DNA from: Candidatus Kaiserbacteria bacterium
Lineage (GTDB): Bacteria > Patescibacteriota > Minisyncoccia > Phycocordibacterales > UBA2100
NCBI GenBank assembly: GCA_016867375.1
Contig: VGJQ01000005.1
Coordinates: forward strand, 1 to 44,210
Direction: 5' to 3'
DNA length: 44,210 bases
Position 1 is the first letter of the stretch. Each line of letters opens with the position of its first letter. Under the pieces are notes generated by a model, which was not told the DNA's origin, made no database searches, and saw nothing but the letters and a program-made list of their open reading frames with translations. This document shows, one piece after another, positions 32,508-39,530 of this stretch. Made by a program: the position numbers and the translations under genes.

Positions 32508-33161
32508 CTATACGCGCACAGGTTCGGGAGGTGTCTCCTGCGCGGACGGCGTCGGTGCGGGCACCTTGCCGCCGAAGATCCGACTACGCGGCGCACAGCC
32601 GGCAAGGTATTTCCGCCGTTGCGCACGCACGGATGCATTGTGCCCGTAGCGGGAATTGAACGTCCAGAGCACCGTATAGGGATTCTCGTTAACATCCTGC
32701 TCGGCAGGCGAATGTGCCGTGAAGGTATTCGCCATTCCATCCAGAAGATTCCGTTCGAGCTCCCTACTCTGTTGTGGTGCCTGTTCGATAGTCTGATACA
32801 GGCGAGCGAGCACAATACCCGGATTGATGGATTCTGCCAGCCACGTGTCATATACCGCATCGCTCATTTCCCAGTATCGCGCTTCTCGCGAAGAGACTTC
32901 CCAAACAGGGATCTCAACGGCAGACAGGCTTTGCAGCACCACGTCGCCGAAATGGGATAAGAATGTGGCGTCGACATCGGCGAGCGTTACGTCACCGATC
33001 TTTTTGCCTGGTGCGAACACATCTTTGACAAGCATTCCGCCGGTGAATTCGGAAAATGAGAGCACATTCACCAGACGCAAGAGATTACCCTTGCCGATGA
33101 ATGTTTCTTTCACCCCCATCATTTCCTGGATGACCGGAGACAGAGTCTGGCTCTTTGACAT
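32508..33161 (-). CDS. Hypothetical protein
   Basis: A 217-residue soluble protein starting MSKSQTLSPVIQEMMGVKE. The central part is helical and acidic (ADVDATFLSHFGDVVLQSLS, and later QSRELERNLLDGMANTF), and the C-terminus is basic then proline-rich (RAQRRKYLAGC, then VPAPTPSAQETPPEP). No family is recognised. The start at 33161 follows a weak GGGA ribosome-binding stretch; an upstream in-frame start at 33206 is less convincing. It has its own terminator. Confidence 0.6.
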   Translation of the reverse strand: MSKSQTLSPVIQEMMGVKETFIGKGNLLRLVNVLSFSEFTGGMLVKDVFAPGKKIGDVTLADVDATFLSHFGDVVLQSLSAVEIPVWEVSSREARYWEMSDAVYDTWLAESINPGIVLARLYQTIEQAPQQSRELERNLLDGMANTFTAHSPAEQDVNENPYTVLWTFNSRYGHNASVRAQRRKYLAGCAPRSRIFGGKVPAPTPSAQETPPEPVRV

Positions 33162-33223
33162 GACTATATTCCCTCTTTGGAGTATCGACTGTTCGCATAT
33201 AAGCAAAATCTGACGTGGTGGTC

Positions 33224-33273
33224 AAGCAATAAGCCAGCGGGCACCCTTTGGGGCGCCCGCTGGCTTATTGCTT
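33224..33273. terminator. Long perfect hairpin after the DsbA-like gene
   Basis: Nineteen-nucleotide arms (AAGCAATAAGCCAGCGGGC and its complement) enclose 12 nt. It lies between the DsbA-like gene (minus strand) and the promoter of the gene at 32508. There is no clean T-run, but the stem is strong enough to act as a 3' end. Confidence 0.65.
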
Positions 33274-33290
33274 TCTGCTTTCTGAGCGTA

Positions 33291-34085
33291 TTAGAGCTCC
33301 GCATCGATCGCGGCTTTAAACGCAGGGAATTGCTCAGCACCTGAGATGAGCGTCTTGCCGACGATAGATCCCGGAGTGCCATTGATACCCATGGAGGACG
33401 CCTCTTCGCGATTTGCCGCGAGGATTGCGGTGTAGGCATCTTTCTTGGACTCGATCTGCGCTTTGATCTTGGCGACATCCATCTGCGGGAAGGATTTCTT
33501 GATGAGTGCATCGATCGTCGCAGCATTGCCAAAACCGCCATGCTCTTCGTCTTGCGCCTCATACATCTCCGTGCGCCATGCAAAGTACTGGCTCTGGTAC
33601 AGATCCCAGATGGCGCGACCATACAGCGCAGCAGTGATGGAATCCTCACCCAAAAATGCAAAATCCTTGAACACGATCTTGAGCTTGCCGGTATTCACGT
33701 ATTCCGTGATGAGTTGAGGAAATGCAGGCTCAATCGGGATCTGTGGGATGCCGCCCGTCTCAAACGCTTTGCAGAACGGGCACTGAAAATCGGACCAAAA
33801 TGCCATCACGACAGGCGCATTGGCCTTACCGATGAACGGCTCGCCCTTGATCTTCACGTCTTTGACGTCGACTTCGACGACAGGCTGCCCACCCGGAGCG
33901 GTACTCGACGAGCCTTTGGAAGCAAGACCGAAGTAAAGTCCCGCACCGATGATAAGAGCGGCGACGATAATCGCGCCGGGAACATAGAACGCCGTGAAAT
34001 CGCGCTTCGCTTGCGTAGCTGCCGATTGTGTCGACGTTGTCTTTGGTAATTGCATAGGAGTGCCCTCGTGTTTTACGTCTTTCAT
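33291..34085 (-). CDS. Membrane-anchored DsbA-family thioredoxin-fold protein
   Basis: A 264-residue protein with an N-terminal membrane anchor (VPGAIIVAALIIGAGLYFG, about 35-53) and an extracytoplasmic thioredoxin fold of the DsbA type: FWSDFQCPFCKAFE with the redox pair Cys102-Cys105, and a cis-proline loop GINGTPGSIVG. It likely forms or isomerises disulfides in secreted proteins. The start at 34085 is chosen because TACAAT at 34093-34098 lies 7 nt upstream; an in-frame ATG at 34094 overlaps that box, and ATG 34055 is another option. Confidence 0.87.
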   Translation of the reverse strand: MKDVKHEGTPMQLPKTTSTQSAATQAKRDFTAFYVPGAIIVAALIIGAGLYFGLASKGSSSTAPGGQPVVEVDVKDVKIKGEPFIGKANAPVVMAFWSDFQCPFCKAFETGGIPQIPIEPAFPQLITEYVNTGKLKIVFKDFAFLGEDSITAALYGRAIWDLYQSQYFAWRTEMYEAQDEEHGGFGNAATIDALIKKSFPQMDVAKIKAQIESKKDAYTAILAANREEASSMGINGTPGSIVGKTLISGAEQFPAFKAAIDAEL

Positions 34086-34290
34086 GACAGACATTGTACA
34101 TGAGCAGTTTTCTCCCGCACTAGTGTACAGACACTCGAAAACATTGCCCATTACTACACGACTGAGCAAACCAGGTTTGCTCAACAATGGGGACGCTCGT
34201 ATTCCACACACTCAAGAGAAAAGAAGTGCGTTATTTTTTCACACCCGAGAACATGCCCCAAATCGAAAAGTACCACCCACCACCCTCAAT

Positions 34291-34326
34291 GTATCAATAC
34301 ATGTCCTATAGGTCATTTATTCATAT
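34291..34326. promoter_or_regulatory. Nested palindromic operator, 3' of PaaX-like gene 2
   Basis: GTATCAATA, 2 nt, TGTCC-TATA-GGTCA, 2 nt, TATTCATAT: an imperfect version of the site at 35087-35122, located beyond the 3' end of the PaaX-like gene, in the upstream region of the DsbA-like gene. Confidence 0.6.
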
Positions 34327-34344
34327 ATGGTTTTGCGAGCATAT

Positions 34345-34436
34345 TAAGGGCTCATCCACAAATAATGTACCCGTTATTTGTGGACTACACTTATGGGCTC
34401 GTTCATTTTGTGTTGAAGTTATTTATGGACGAGCAC
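34345..34436 (+). mobile_element. Double-hairpin repeat, copy 4 (opposite orientation)
   Basis: The only copy with its TAAG end on the plus strand (TAAGGGCTCATCC at 34345). Hairpin A has ACAA/TTGT and a G-T pair near the loop. The far arm of hairpin B is changed to ATGGACGAGCAC, with a matching change of GGG to GAG in its partner, so most pairing is kept. No AAG follows the far end. It is intergenic. Confidence 0.8.
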
Positions 34437-34470
34437 TATATGCTGTATATGCGCATAGAAAGAGGCATGC

Positions 34471-35046
34471 CTACAGGTCGAAGTGCGATCGCATTACTTT
34501 GTCGTGTTCGATTGCATCGGCAATCACATAGAGGACATCCTTCCCTATCTTGAGCTCCGCCTTCATGATCATTACCAGATCTTCGCAATCATACGGATAC
34601 ACCCACACACTGTCTTGTAGTCTTTGGAAACCAATCGAATGCAGAATCTCGCGAATACGGCGACGTGCCTGTTTTCGTTTCTCCGGCACATCGAAGATGA
34701 GCATGCGCCATTTTCCATCCCAGCGCTTCGGCTTCTTGGGCGCCAGTTTTCCCTCGCCCATGAGTGCGGCAAATTTCTCCCCTTTTGTAGTGAGTCGCAC
34801 ACACTTCTTGCCCCCACTCTCCTGAATAGTGACGTATCCTTTCCGGATCAGACGTGTGAGTGATTTTTTGACACCTTGTCGCTTCTGGGAGAAATTAAGA
34901 ACACCGAGCCTACCCATCGCGCCGAGGACATTGGGTGCAACAGCCGCAATCGCAAGCATTCCGCCGATAGCCAGCGTCCCAATGATCGCGGAATTGATCT
35001 TCGTTCGCCGGATTTCAACCGCCACTCTTCGTTCCATGTGTCCCAT
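34471..35046 (-). CDS. PaaX/Cas2-like protein with hydrophobic N-terminus, paralog 2
   Basis: A 191-residue paralog of the protein at 27549-28115, with the same order: basic start, hydrophobic stretch AIIGTLAIGGMLAIAAVAPN, winged-helix-like part (VKKSLTRLIRKGYVTIQESG), then the PaaX C-terminal/Cas2-like fold (WDGKWRMLIFDVPEKRKQAR and DSVWVYPYDCEDLV). The patterns APNVxGAMGxLG and DSVWxYPYDCEDL are shared. It is probably a transcription regulator. A nested palindrome (35087-35122) lies upstream of its TATAGT -10 box (35066-35071), and a related one lies beyond its 3' end. The start at 35046 is chosen because upstream in-frame codons precede or overlap the -10 box. Confidence 0.75.
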   Translation of the reverse strand: MGHMERRVAVEIRRTKINSAIIGTLAIGGMLAIAAVAPNVLGAMGRLGVLNFSQKRQGVKKSLTRLIRKGYVTIQESGGKKCVRLTTKGEKFAALMGEGKLAPKKPKRWDGKWRMLIFDVPEKRKQARRRIREILHSIGFQRLQDSVWVYPYDCEDLVMIMKAELKIGKDVLYVIADAIEHDKVMRSHFDL

Positions 35047-35086
35047 ATCAGTATCAGTGAGTACCACTATACACAAACCAGCCTAT

Positions 35087-35122
35087 GTATCAATAGATGT
35101 CCTGTAGGACATCTATTGATAC
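35087..35122. promoter_or_regulatory. Nested palindromic operator upstream of PaaX-like gene 2
   Basis: GTATCAATA, GA, TGTCC-TGTA-GGACA, TC, TATTGATAC: perfect 16-bp arms. It lies about where the -35 of the regulator's promoter (TATAGT at 35066-35071) would be, in keeping with autoregulation. Confidence 0.68.
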
Positions 35123-35216
35123 GATTGGTGGATTGGTGTGTGAAATGGTGTGCGGAGGTTTTTTGTTTCTTTATTATTTATGCTTCTTTATTATTCATTA
35201 TGAGGACTATCCGTTA

Positions 35217-35948
35217 TTATGTATTCATTTTGGCATCGAATCTTGTTTGGACATCCATACTCACCAGCTCGCGCGCTGATGGACCGCCGAGTTTTCCACC
35301 TGGCTTGATTGCCAAGAATACCTCAAGCTCCAAACCGTCGCGTTCGAGATACTCACAGTCATACCCCAATTTTTTGAACTCAGTTTCAAATTCTTTGTAA
35401 GATCGATAGGTTGTTCCTTTTTCTACCCTCTTTCGATCAGTACTGTCTTCAGATGGTAGCCACGCCTTTATAACTCCTCCAGGGACCAACACTCTATCAA
35501 TACTTGTCACCGCCAGCGCCGGACTTACCACATATGGCAATGAAAAAACAGCTATAATCCCACCGATACTTTGATCCGCGATTCCTCGCAATGTTTCGAC
35601 AGACGTGACGTGTACATTTTCAAAACCGAGATTTTCCTCTATAGCCGGATTCCTGTTTAGGACAGTTGCTTTGAAGTCTAGCCCTGCTCCAGCCTTGCTT
35701 TTTGCAATCTCGGAAATGGCCCTCGTAGTCCCCGCTCCAACATCTAATACAACAGTGCTCGACAATGTCTTTACATAATCAAGAAAAGCGACATACCCCA
35801 AAAGTTTTTCAAGATACTTTTCCTTGTCTCGGTTGATCGTATAGAAAGGCTCCTGATCCGACACCGCCCCCCGCTCTCCAGCCCGTAATCTTCGCACCTT
35901 CGCCGCCACCTGATCTCTCTCTTCCCTTGAACCCATTTTCTCTCTCAT
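35217..35948 (-). CDS. Class I SAM-dependent methyltransferase
   Basis: A 243-residue protein with the SAM-binding motif STVVLDVGAGTTRAISEIAK, an acidic strand end further on, and IDRVLVPGGVIKAWLPS as the family's later motif. The substrate is unknown. It is more A/T-rich than most of its neighbours, which may mean recent transfer. Its start lies 11 nt downstream of the GH18 stop, so the two may be cotranscribed. A gap of about 170 nt before PaaX-like gene 2 holds the operator and T-rich sequence. Confidence 0.75.
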   Translation of the reverse strand: MREKMGSREERDQVAAKVRRLRAGERGAVSDQEPFYTINRDKEKYLEKLLGYVAFLDYVKTLSSTVVLDVGAGTTRAISEIAKSKAGAGLDFKATVLNRNPAIEENLGFENVHVTSVETLRGIADQSIGGIIAVFSLPYVVSPALAVTSIDRVLVPGGVIKAWLPSEDSTDRKRVEKGTTYRSYKEFETEFKKLGYDCEYLERDGLELEVFLAIKPGGKLGGPSARELVSMDVQTRFDAKMNT

Positions 35949-35959
35949 AGAAACGTACG

Positions 35960-37153
35960 TTATTTTTTCACACCTGTGAGTACGCCCCAGATTGCCGGAT
36001 CCTGTCCGCCATCGAGCTTGAAGATCGAGATGCCACGCACTTTGAGTTTCTTGGCGAGATCAATCTTTTGCTGGACCGCGTGTGCATCGACCCAGTTGAG
36101 CATGCGAAACTTTAGATTGCTATTGTACGCAGTGGCATACATGCTCGCTGCGGATGCGGCGACGAGCGCGCCACGCGGCACACTCGAGACTGTCGTCGTT
36201 GCCGTCGTGTTTTCCAAAGGTGTGTAGGTAAGCATCATCTCGCCCGAGAGGGAGCTGCGCTCTGGTGTGATGCCGTACTGGCTCGCGATCTGAAGCGCAT
36301 ACCCCGGATTGAAGCTCCAGAGGATGTCGTAGATATACTCATTGTTGGCATATGCGGTCACACTGTATTCATAGCCGTACGTGGGCACACCGATCATGAT
36401 TTTGCTGCGCTTGATGTCTTTGGCTGCGAGATTCACCACCTTTTCCACCCATGCCGGATCAGCAAGCGGCGCATACAGCTGCGATGACGATGCGGCAGCA
36501 GCTGCAAGCTTGAGATCAATCCCCTGCTGGTCGTAGGCCATGATACGCACGCGATCGCAGTATTTGTTGATCGCTTTGAAGTCGTTGGCATACATGGTGG
36601 CATCTGATGGAATCTCGGTGCCATAGTAGCGCGAATCAAGCGGCGTACGCGCTTCAATCGTGCACATCACCCACTTATTGCCCATGCGCATAGAGAGACC
36701 TTTGAGGAAGGTTGCGAAGTATTCTTTGTCTTCAGCACGCTTGCCCTCAAAATCGATATCGATGCCGTCGTAGCCCTTGGTCTTGACCTCTTTCGTGATG
36801 CGCTCTGCAAGTGCGATGCGCGTCTTCTGATTGCTCAATATCTCGTGCAAGAGATCGCCATTACTCGTCATGATAGTCGGGATCACCCGCACTTTTTTGC
36901 GCTTGGCCTCGGCGATGAAGCTCTTCCATGGCTCTTCGTCGAGCTTGCCGTTGTCTGAGAGCGTGCCGTCGGATTTGAGTGTGTAGACGAAGGGATTGAC
37001 CTCGGTAAGCTTGTCGAGATGTGGGAGTGTATCGGCCGTCCCCGTCGCCGTGCGCCAATACGGTATCCATCCAGACACCTCAAACGTGCCTGCATGTGCC
37101 GAAAACGGCATTAAAAAGAGGCTGAGAAAAAGGACGTATTTGAGGCGATTCAT
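35960..37153 (-). CDS. Secreted glycoside hydrolase family 18 protein
   Basis: A 397-residue protein with a signal peptide (MNRLKYVLFLSLFLMPFSAH) and a GH18 barrel: SGWIPYWRTATGT near the start, the catalytic DGIDIDFEG at about 129-137 with acid Glu136, YDQQG, and a C-terminal WVDAHAVQQKIDLAKKLKVR plus the tryptophan at the end (DPAIWGVL). Such proteins cleave chitin- or peptidoglycan-like GlcNAc polymers; in this clade a cell-wall or glycan role is likely. TATACT at 37063-37068 does not apply; the -10 box TATACT at 37163-37168 is 9 nt before the ATG, so the transcript is leaderless. Confidence 0.87.
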   Translation of the reverse strand: MNRLKYVLFLSLFLMPFSAHAGTFEVSGWIPYWRTATGTADTLPHLDKLTEVNPFVYTLKSDGTLSDNGKLDEEPWKSFIAEAKRKKVRVIPTIMTSNGDLLHEILSNQKTRIALAERITKEVKTKGYDGIDIDFEGKRAEDKEYFATFLKGLSMRMGNKWVMCTIEARTPLDSRYYGTEIPSDATMYANDFKAINKYCDRVRIMAYDQQGIDLKLAAAAASSSQLYAPLADPAWVEKVVNLAAKDIKRSKIMIGVPTYGYEYSVTAYANNEYIYDILWSFNPGYALQIASQYGITPERSSLSGEMMLTYTPLENTTATTTVSSVPRGALVAASAASMYATAYNSNLKFRMLNWVDAHAVQQKIDLAKKLKVRGISIFKLDGGQDPAIWGVLTGVKK

Positions 37154-37220
37154 AAGGATTTCAGTATACCATTTGTATGTCGGAAAAACATAAAATATTT
37201 CATCGTCGATGCAAACAAAA

Positions 37221-37248
37221 ACCTCCGACCGGGTTGCCGATCGGAGGT
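37221..37248 (-). terminator. Intrinsic terminator of the M50 protease gene
   Basis: Stem ACCTCCGA/TCGGAGGT with a 12-nt loop, followed by TTTTTGTTT on the minus strand, just after the stop at 37254. Confidence 0.85.
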
Positions 37249-37253
37249 TAGAT

Positions 37254-38243
37254 TCACTGAATTTGAACAGGTGGGCGGACTACTGTCTCAGATTTTTCCT
37301 TCATACCATGGGGCAAATACGGGATTTGCACCACGATAACGGCAGAGGAGAGCAGAAGGAGACCCACGTAGTAGGCGAGCCATTTCGAACGAACCATGTT
37401 CGACGGATACTCCCGCACATCTGCATTCTCAGCAATCCCTTCCATCTGTCGCTTACGATCGAGACCCCAGAACATCAGCGTAAAGATAGTTGCCAGCACA
37501 CAATCGATCACATCGACCCACCACGGCTGGTAGCTGTACCCCATCAGCATGAGAACCATCATGCAGATTCCGAGAAGGCCGGAGATCGACGGACGCATCC
37601 ATAGCGGCATACCGGAAAACGCATCGAGGACGAGTATCCAGATGATCATGAGCGCAGGCTGTCGCGCATACGCCGTATAAGCGAGCAGCATGATGAGACC
37701 AATCCACTTGAACCATGAGCCGATCACCTGGGAGATTCGCCCCCCGTCCAGCGGACTGATCGGAATAAGGTTGAAGAGATTGATGAACACGCCGAGATAG
37801 CTGACAAGAAGCAATATCTCGGATGTCTGGCCCGTCGCAAACCACAGGCCAAAAGCGACTAATGCCGCGCCCATCCCAAGTAAGGGACCTCCGTATCCGA
37901 CAAACGCTTCCGTTTCGCGATCTTCGAATTTTGGTACGAAGATCGCCGCACCCAGAAACGGTATGAAGACCGGTCCCTTCGTCTCAAAGCCTTTGAGGCG
38001 AAGCGCGATCACATGCCCCATCTCGTGGATAAATATCATGACGATCAGCCCGATACCAAACCATGGCCCTAGCCAGATGCCATATGCTACAGCCGATATC
38101 GCCATCGAGATTACAGTGATCAGCGGCTTGCCAAATTTGAGCACTTTCAGCGCCGCGATAATCTTGGATGACTTCGCCATTACTGTGATAGCGGCGATAA
38201 TCAGGCCCATTGAAGGCCGTTTCTGTGCTACACCCTTTTTCAT
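37254..38243 (-). CDS. M50 (site-2-protease-type) metallopeptidase
   Basis: A 329-residue polytopic membrane protein with the zinc site HEMGH (about 73-77) in a membrane segment and the second M50 motif NLIPISPLDGG (about 158-168), whose Asp is the third ligand. Site-2-type proteases cut transmembrane segments of regulators such as anti-sigma factors. About six or seven hydrophobic segments are visible. The start has an AGGGGG ribosome-binding site. Partner substrates are not evident nearby. Confidence 0.88.
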   Translation of the reverse strand: MKKGVAQKRPSMGLIIAAITVMAKSSKIIAALKVLKFGKPLITVISMAISAVAYGIWLGPWFGIGLIVMIFIHEMGHVIALRLKGFETKGPVFIPFLGAAIFVPKFEDRETEAFVGYGGPLLGMGAALVAFGLWFATGQTSEILLLVSYLGVFINLFNLIPISPLDGGRISQVIGSWFKWIGLIMLLAYTAYARQPALMIIWILVLDAFSGMPLWMRPSISGLLGICMMVLMLMGYSYQPWWVDVIDCVLATIFTLMFWGLDRKRQMEGIAENADVREYPSNMVRSKWLAYYVGLLLLSSAVIVVQIPYLPHGMKEKSETVVRPPVQIQ

Positions 38244-38292
38244 TGCTACCCCCTTTCAGATTGTCTGTAGCCTCTATACTACATTTCAAATT

Positions 38293-38592
38293 TTATGTCG
38301 AGCCGATCATCTTCTTCGTCTCATCTTCGATCATCTTTTTGATGCGGCCTTCAAACATACGCATCATGAGTGGGAGCTTCACATCGATCTCAAAGGAATG
38401 ATCCTTGACCGTGAGCGTACCGGAAAAATGCTGCTTCTGCGCGGTAAATGCAAACGTGAGGATGTTGTGATTCCATTCTTCTTTCTCGATCGTCGCATGC
38501 GACGCAAGCTGCGAGCGTGCGTCGTTGAGGGTCTTTTTGATACGGGTGATGGCACCGAGCTGCGACTCTTTGTGCGGAATGGAAAATTGCAT
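38293..38592 (-). CDS. Polyhydroxyalkanoic-acid-system-like small protein
   Basis: A 99-residue protein with the outline of the 'putative polyhydroxyalkanoic acid system' family: an N-terminal basic helix, then a beta-rich part (GTLTVKDHSFEIDVKLPLMM) and a C-terminal helix (FEGRIKKMIEDETKKMIG). Despite the name its function is unknown, and no polyhydroxyalkanoate genes are seen here. TACAAT at 38602-38607 lies 9 nt before the ATG. Confidence 0.7.
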   Translation of the reverse strand: MQFSIPHKESQLGAITRIKKTLNDARSQLASHATIEKEEWNHNILTFAFTAQKQHFSGTLTVKDHSFEIDVKLPLMMRMFEGRIKKMIEDETKKMIGST

Positions 38593-38688
38593 AGTGGGTG
38601 CATTGTACTACCCACCAATGATTGAGGCAAAAAGAAAACGGTCATATTATATCTTATATTTTATATTTTTATACTTCCCCTTTCACCA

Positions 38689-39345
38689 TCAATACCACGT
38701 CATCTGACCATCACCTTTGAGATCGACGGACGGACCGAGTGAGGCAGGCAGACGATACAGTATCAGGTCCAAGAGCGCTTTGACCGACGCGGGGATCTCG
38801 CGCACATATCCGTTGAGAAAGCTCCCCTGCCCGTCGGCCACCATACCGTAGGCATTGAGCCCCAGACGCCGTGCGATATAGAGTGCGCGTGGGAGATGGA
38901 AATCCTGAGTGACAATCGTCGCCGAGCGCGCGCCGAAAATCTCGATCGTGCGGTACATGCTGCTGTATGTGTCGAGGCCCGCATGATCGAGGAAAATATC
39001 TCGCGCAGGTACACCGGCATCGATGAGATAGTTGCGCACCGGAGTCACTTCGTCGTAATTGACATCCGCATCATCATCGCCGGTGACGAGAATCTTCGAT
39101 GCCTTGCCGCTTTTGTAGAGCCGTATCGCCATATCCGCACGATTGGCCAGAATCGGCGATGGCTTTCTCCCTATGACCGAGGCCCCTGGGATGATGACCA
39201 CCTCGGTCTTGGGCACAAGATCAGTTGAAATATATGTGTACGAATGCATGGTGGCGCGCATCACGATCGGCACGAGCAAGACTATGGTCGCACAAGCAAA
39301 GATCACCGCGAGAGCGATCTTCACATATGTGCGGAGTACGCGCAT
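38689..39345 (-). CDS. YdcF/SanA-like (DUF218) membrane protein
   Basis: A 218-residue protein with one N-terminal membrane span (IALAVIFACATIVLLVPIVM) and an extracytoplasmic DUF218 domain: VVIIPGASV, ANRADMAIRLYKSGKASKIL, VTGDDD, and TQDFHLPRALYIARRLG. Members such as SanA affect the cell envelope; the biochemical reaction is not established. TAGAAT at 39354-39359 is 8 nt before the ATG. Confidence 0.87.
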   Translation of the reverse strand: MRVLRTYVKIALAVIFACATIVLLVPIVMRATMHSYTYISTDLVPKTEVVIIPGASVIGRKPSPILANRADMAIRLYKSGKASKILVTGDDDADVNYDEVTPVRNYLIDAGVPARDIFLDHAGLDTYSSMYRTIEIFGARSATIVTQDFHLPRALYIARRLGLNAYGMVADGQGSFLNGYVREIPASVKALLDLILYRLPASLGPSVDLKGDGQMTWY

Positions 39346-39385
39346 AGGCTTTCATTCTACTATGCATATGTGTAATCAGATACAG

Positions 39386-39418
39386 ACAATCGGCCGCCCC
39401 AAAGGGGCGGCCGATTGT
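39386..39418. terminator. Strong hairpin between repeat copy 5 and the ydcF-like gene
   Basis: Fifteen-base-pair perfect stem ACAATCGGCCGCCCC with a 3-nt loop, followed on the plus side by a smaller GTGAATGG/CCATTCAC hairpin. It lies downstream of the secreted TIG-domain protein gene on the minus strand; there is no clear T-run. Confidence 0.65.
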
Positions 39419-39442
39419 AGTGAATGGGCACCATTCACCTTA

Positions 39443-39530
39443 GGTCCCGTTCATACATTCAATAAAAAATGAACGGGCCCATAAGTGTAGTCCACAAATA
39501 ACGGGTACGTTATTTGTGGACGAGCCCTTA
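39443..39530 (-). mobile_element. Double-hairpin repeat, copy 5
   Basis: An 88-bp version, with the loop of hairpin B 4 nt shorter. Hairpin A is perfectly paired (ACAA/TTGT). Its first codon is the TAA stop of the gene at 39528, and TAAG follows its other end, so exact removal would keep the stop. Confidence 0.87.

Larger units (their letters stand above)
34086..34470. other. Gene-free stretch with promoter, operator and repeat copy 4
   Basis: This 385-nt stretch separates the DsbA-like gene from PaaX-like gene 2. It holds the DsbA-like promoter (TACAAT 34093-34098; a further TACACT at 34122-34127), the palindrome at 34291-34326 and double-hairpin repeat copy 4 at 34345-34436. An open frame that crosses it on the plus strand (34187-34531) encodes nothing family-like and runs through the repeat, so it is not called. 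Confidence 0.6.

Noticed and set aside
34187-34531. Plus-strand open frame through repeat copy 4
   Set aside because: It passes through an operator-like palindrome and the mobile repeat, and has no ribosome-binding site or recognisable protein features.
27549-35046. Possible Cas2 nucleases of a CRISPR system
   Set aside because: The C-terminal fold is Cas2-like, but both proteins have the longer PaaX-like layout, there is no repeat-spacer array and no other cas gene.
11505-39530. Double-hairpin repeats as integron attC sites, because they follow stop codons
   Set aside because: The copies are 5-16 kb apart behind housekeeping genes, lack the RYYYAAC/GTTRRRY ends, and one sits inside a gene; no integrase is seen.
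11505-39530. Double-hairpin repeats as plain intrinsic terminators
   Set aside because: No T-run follows either hairpin, the sequence is conserved outside the stems, and one copy interrupts a coding sequence.
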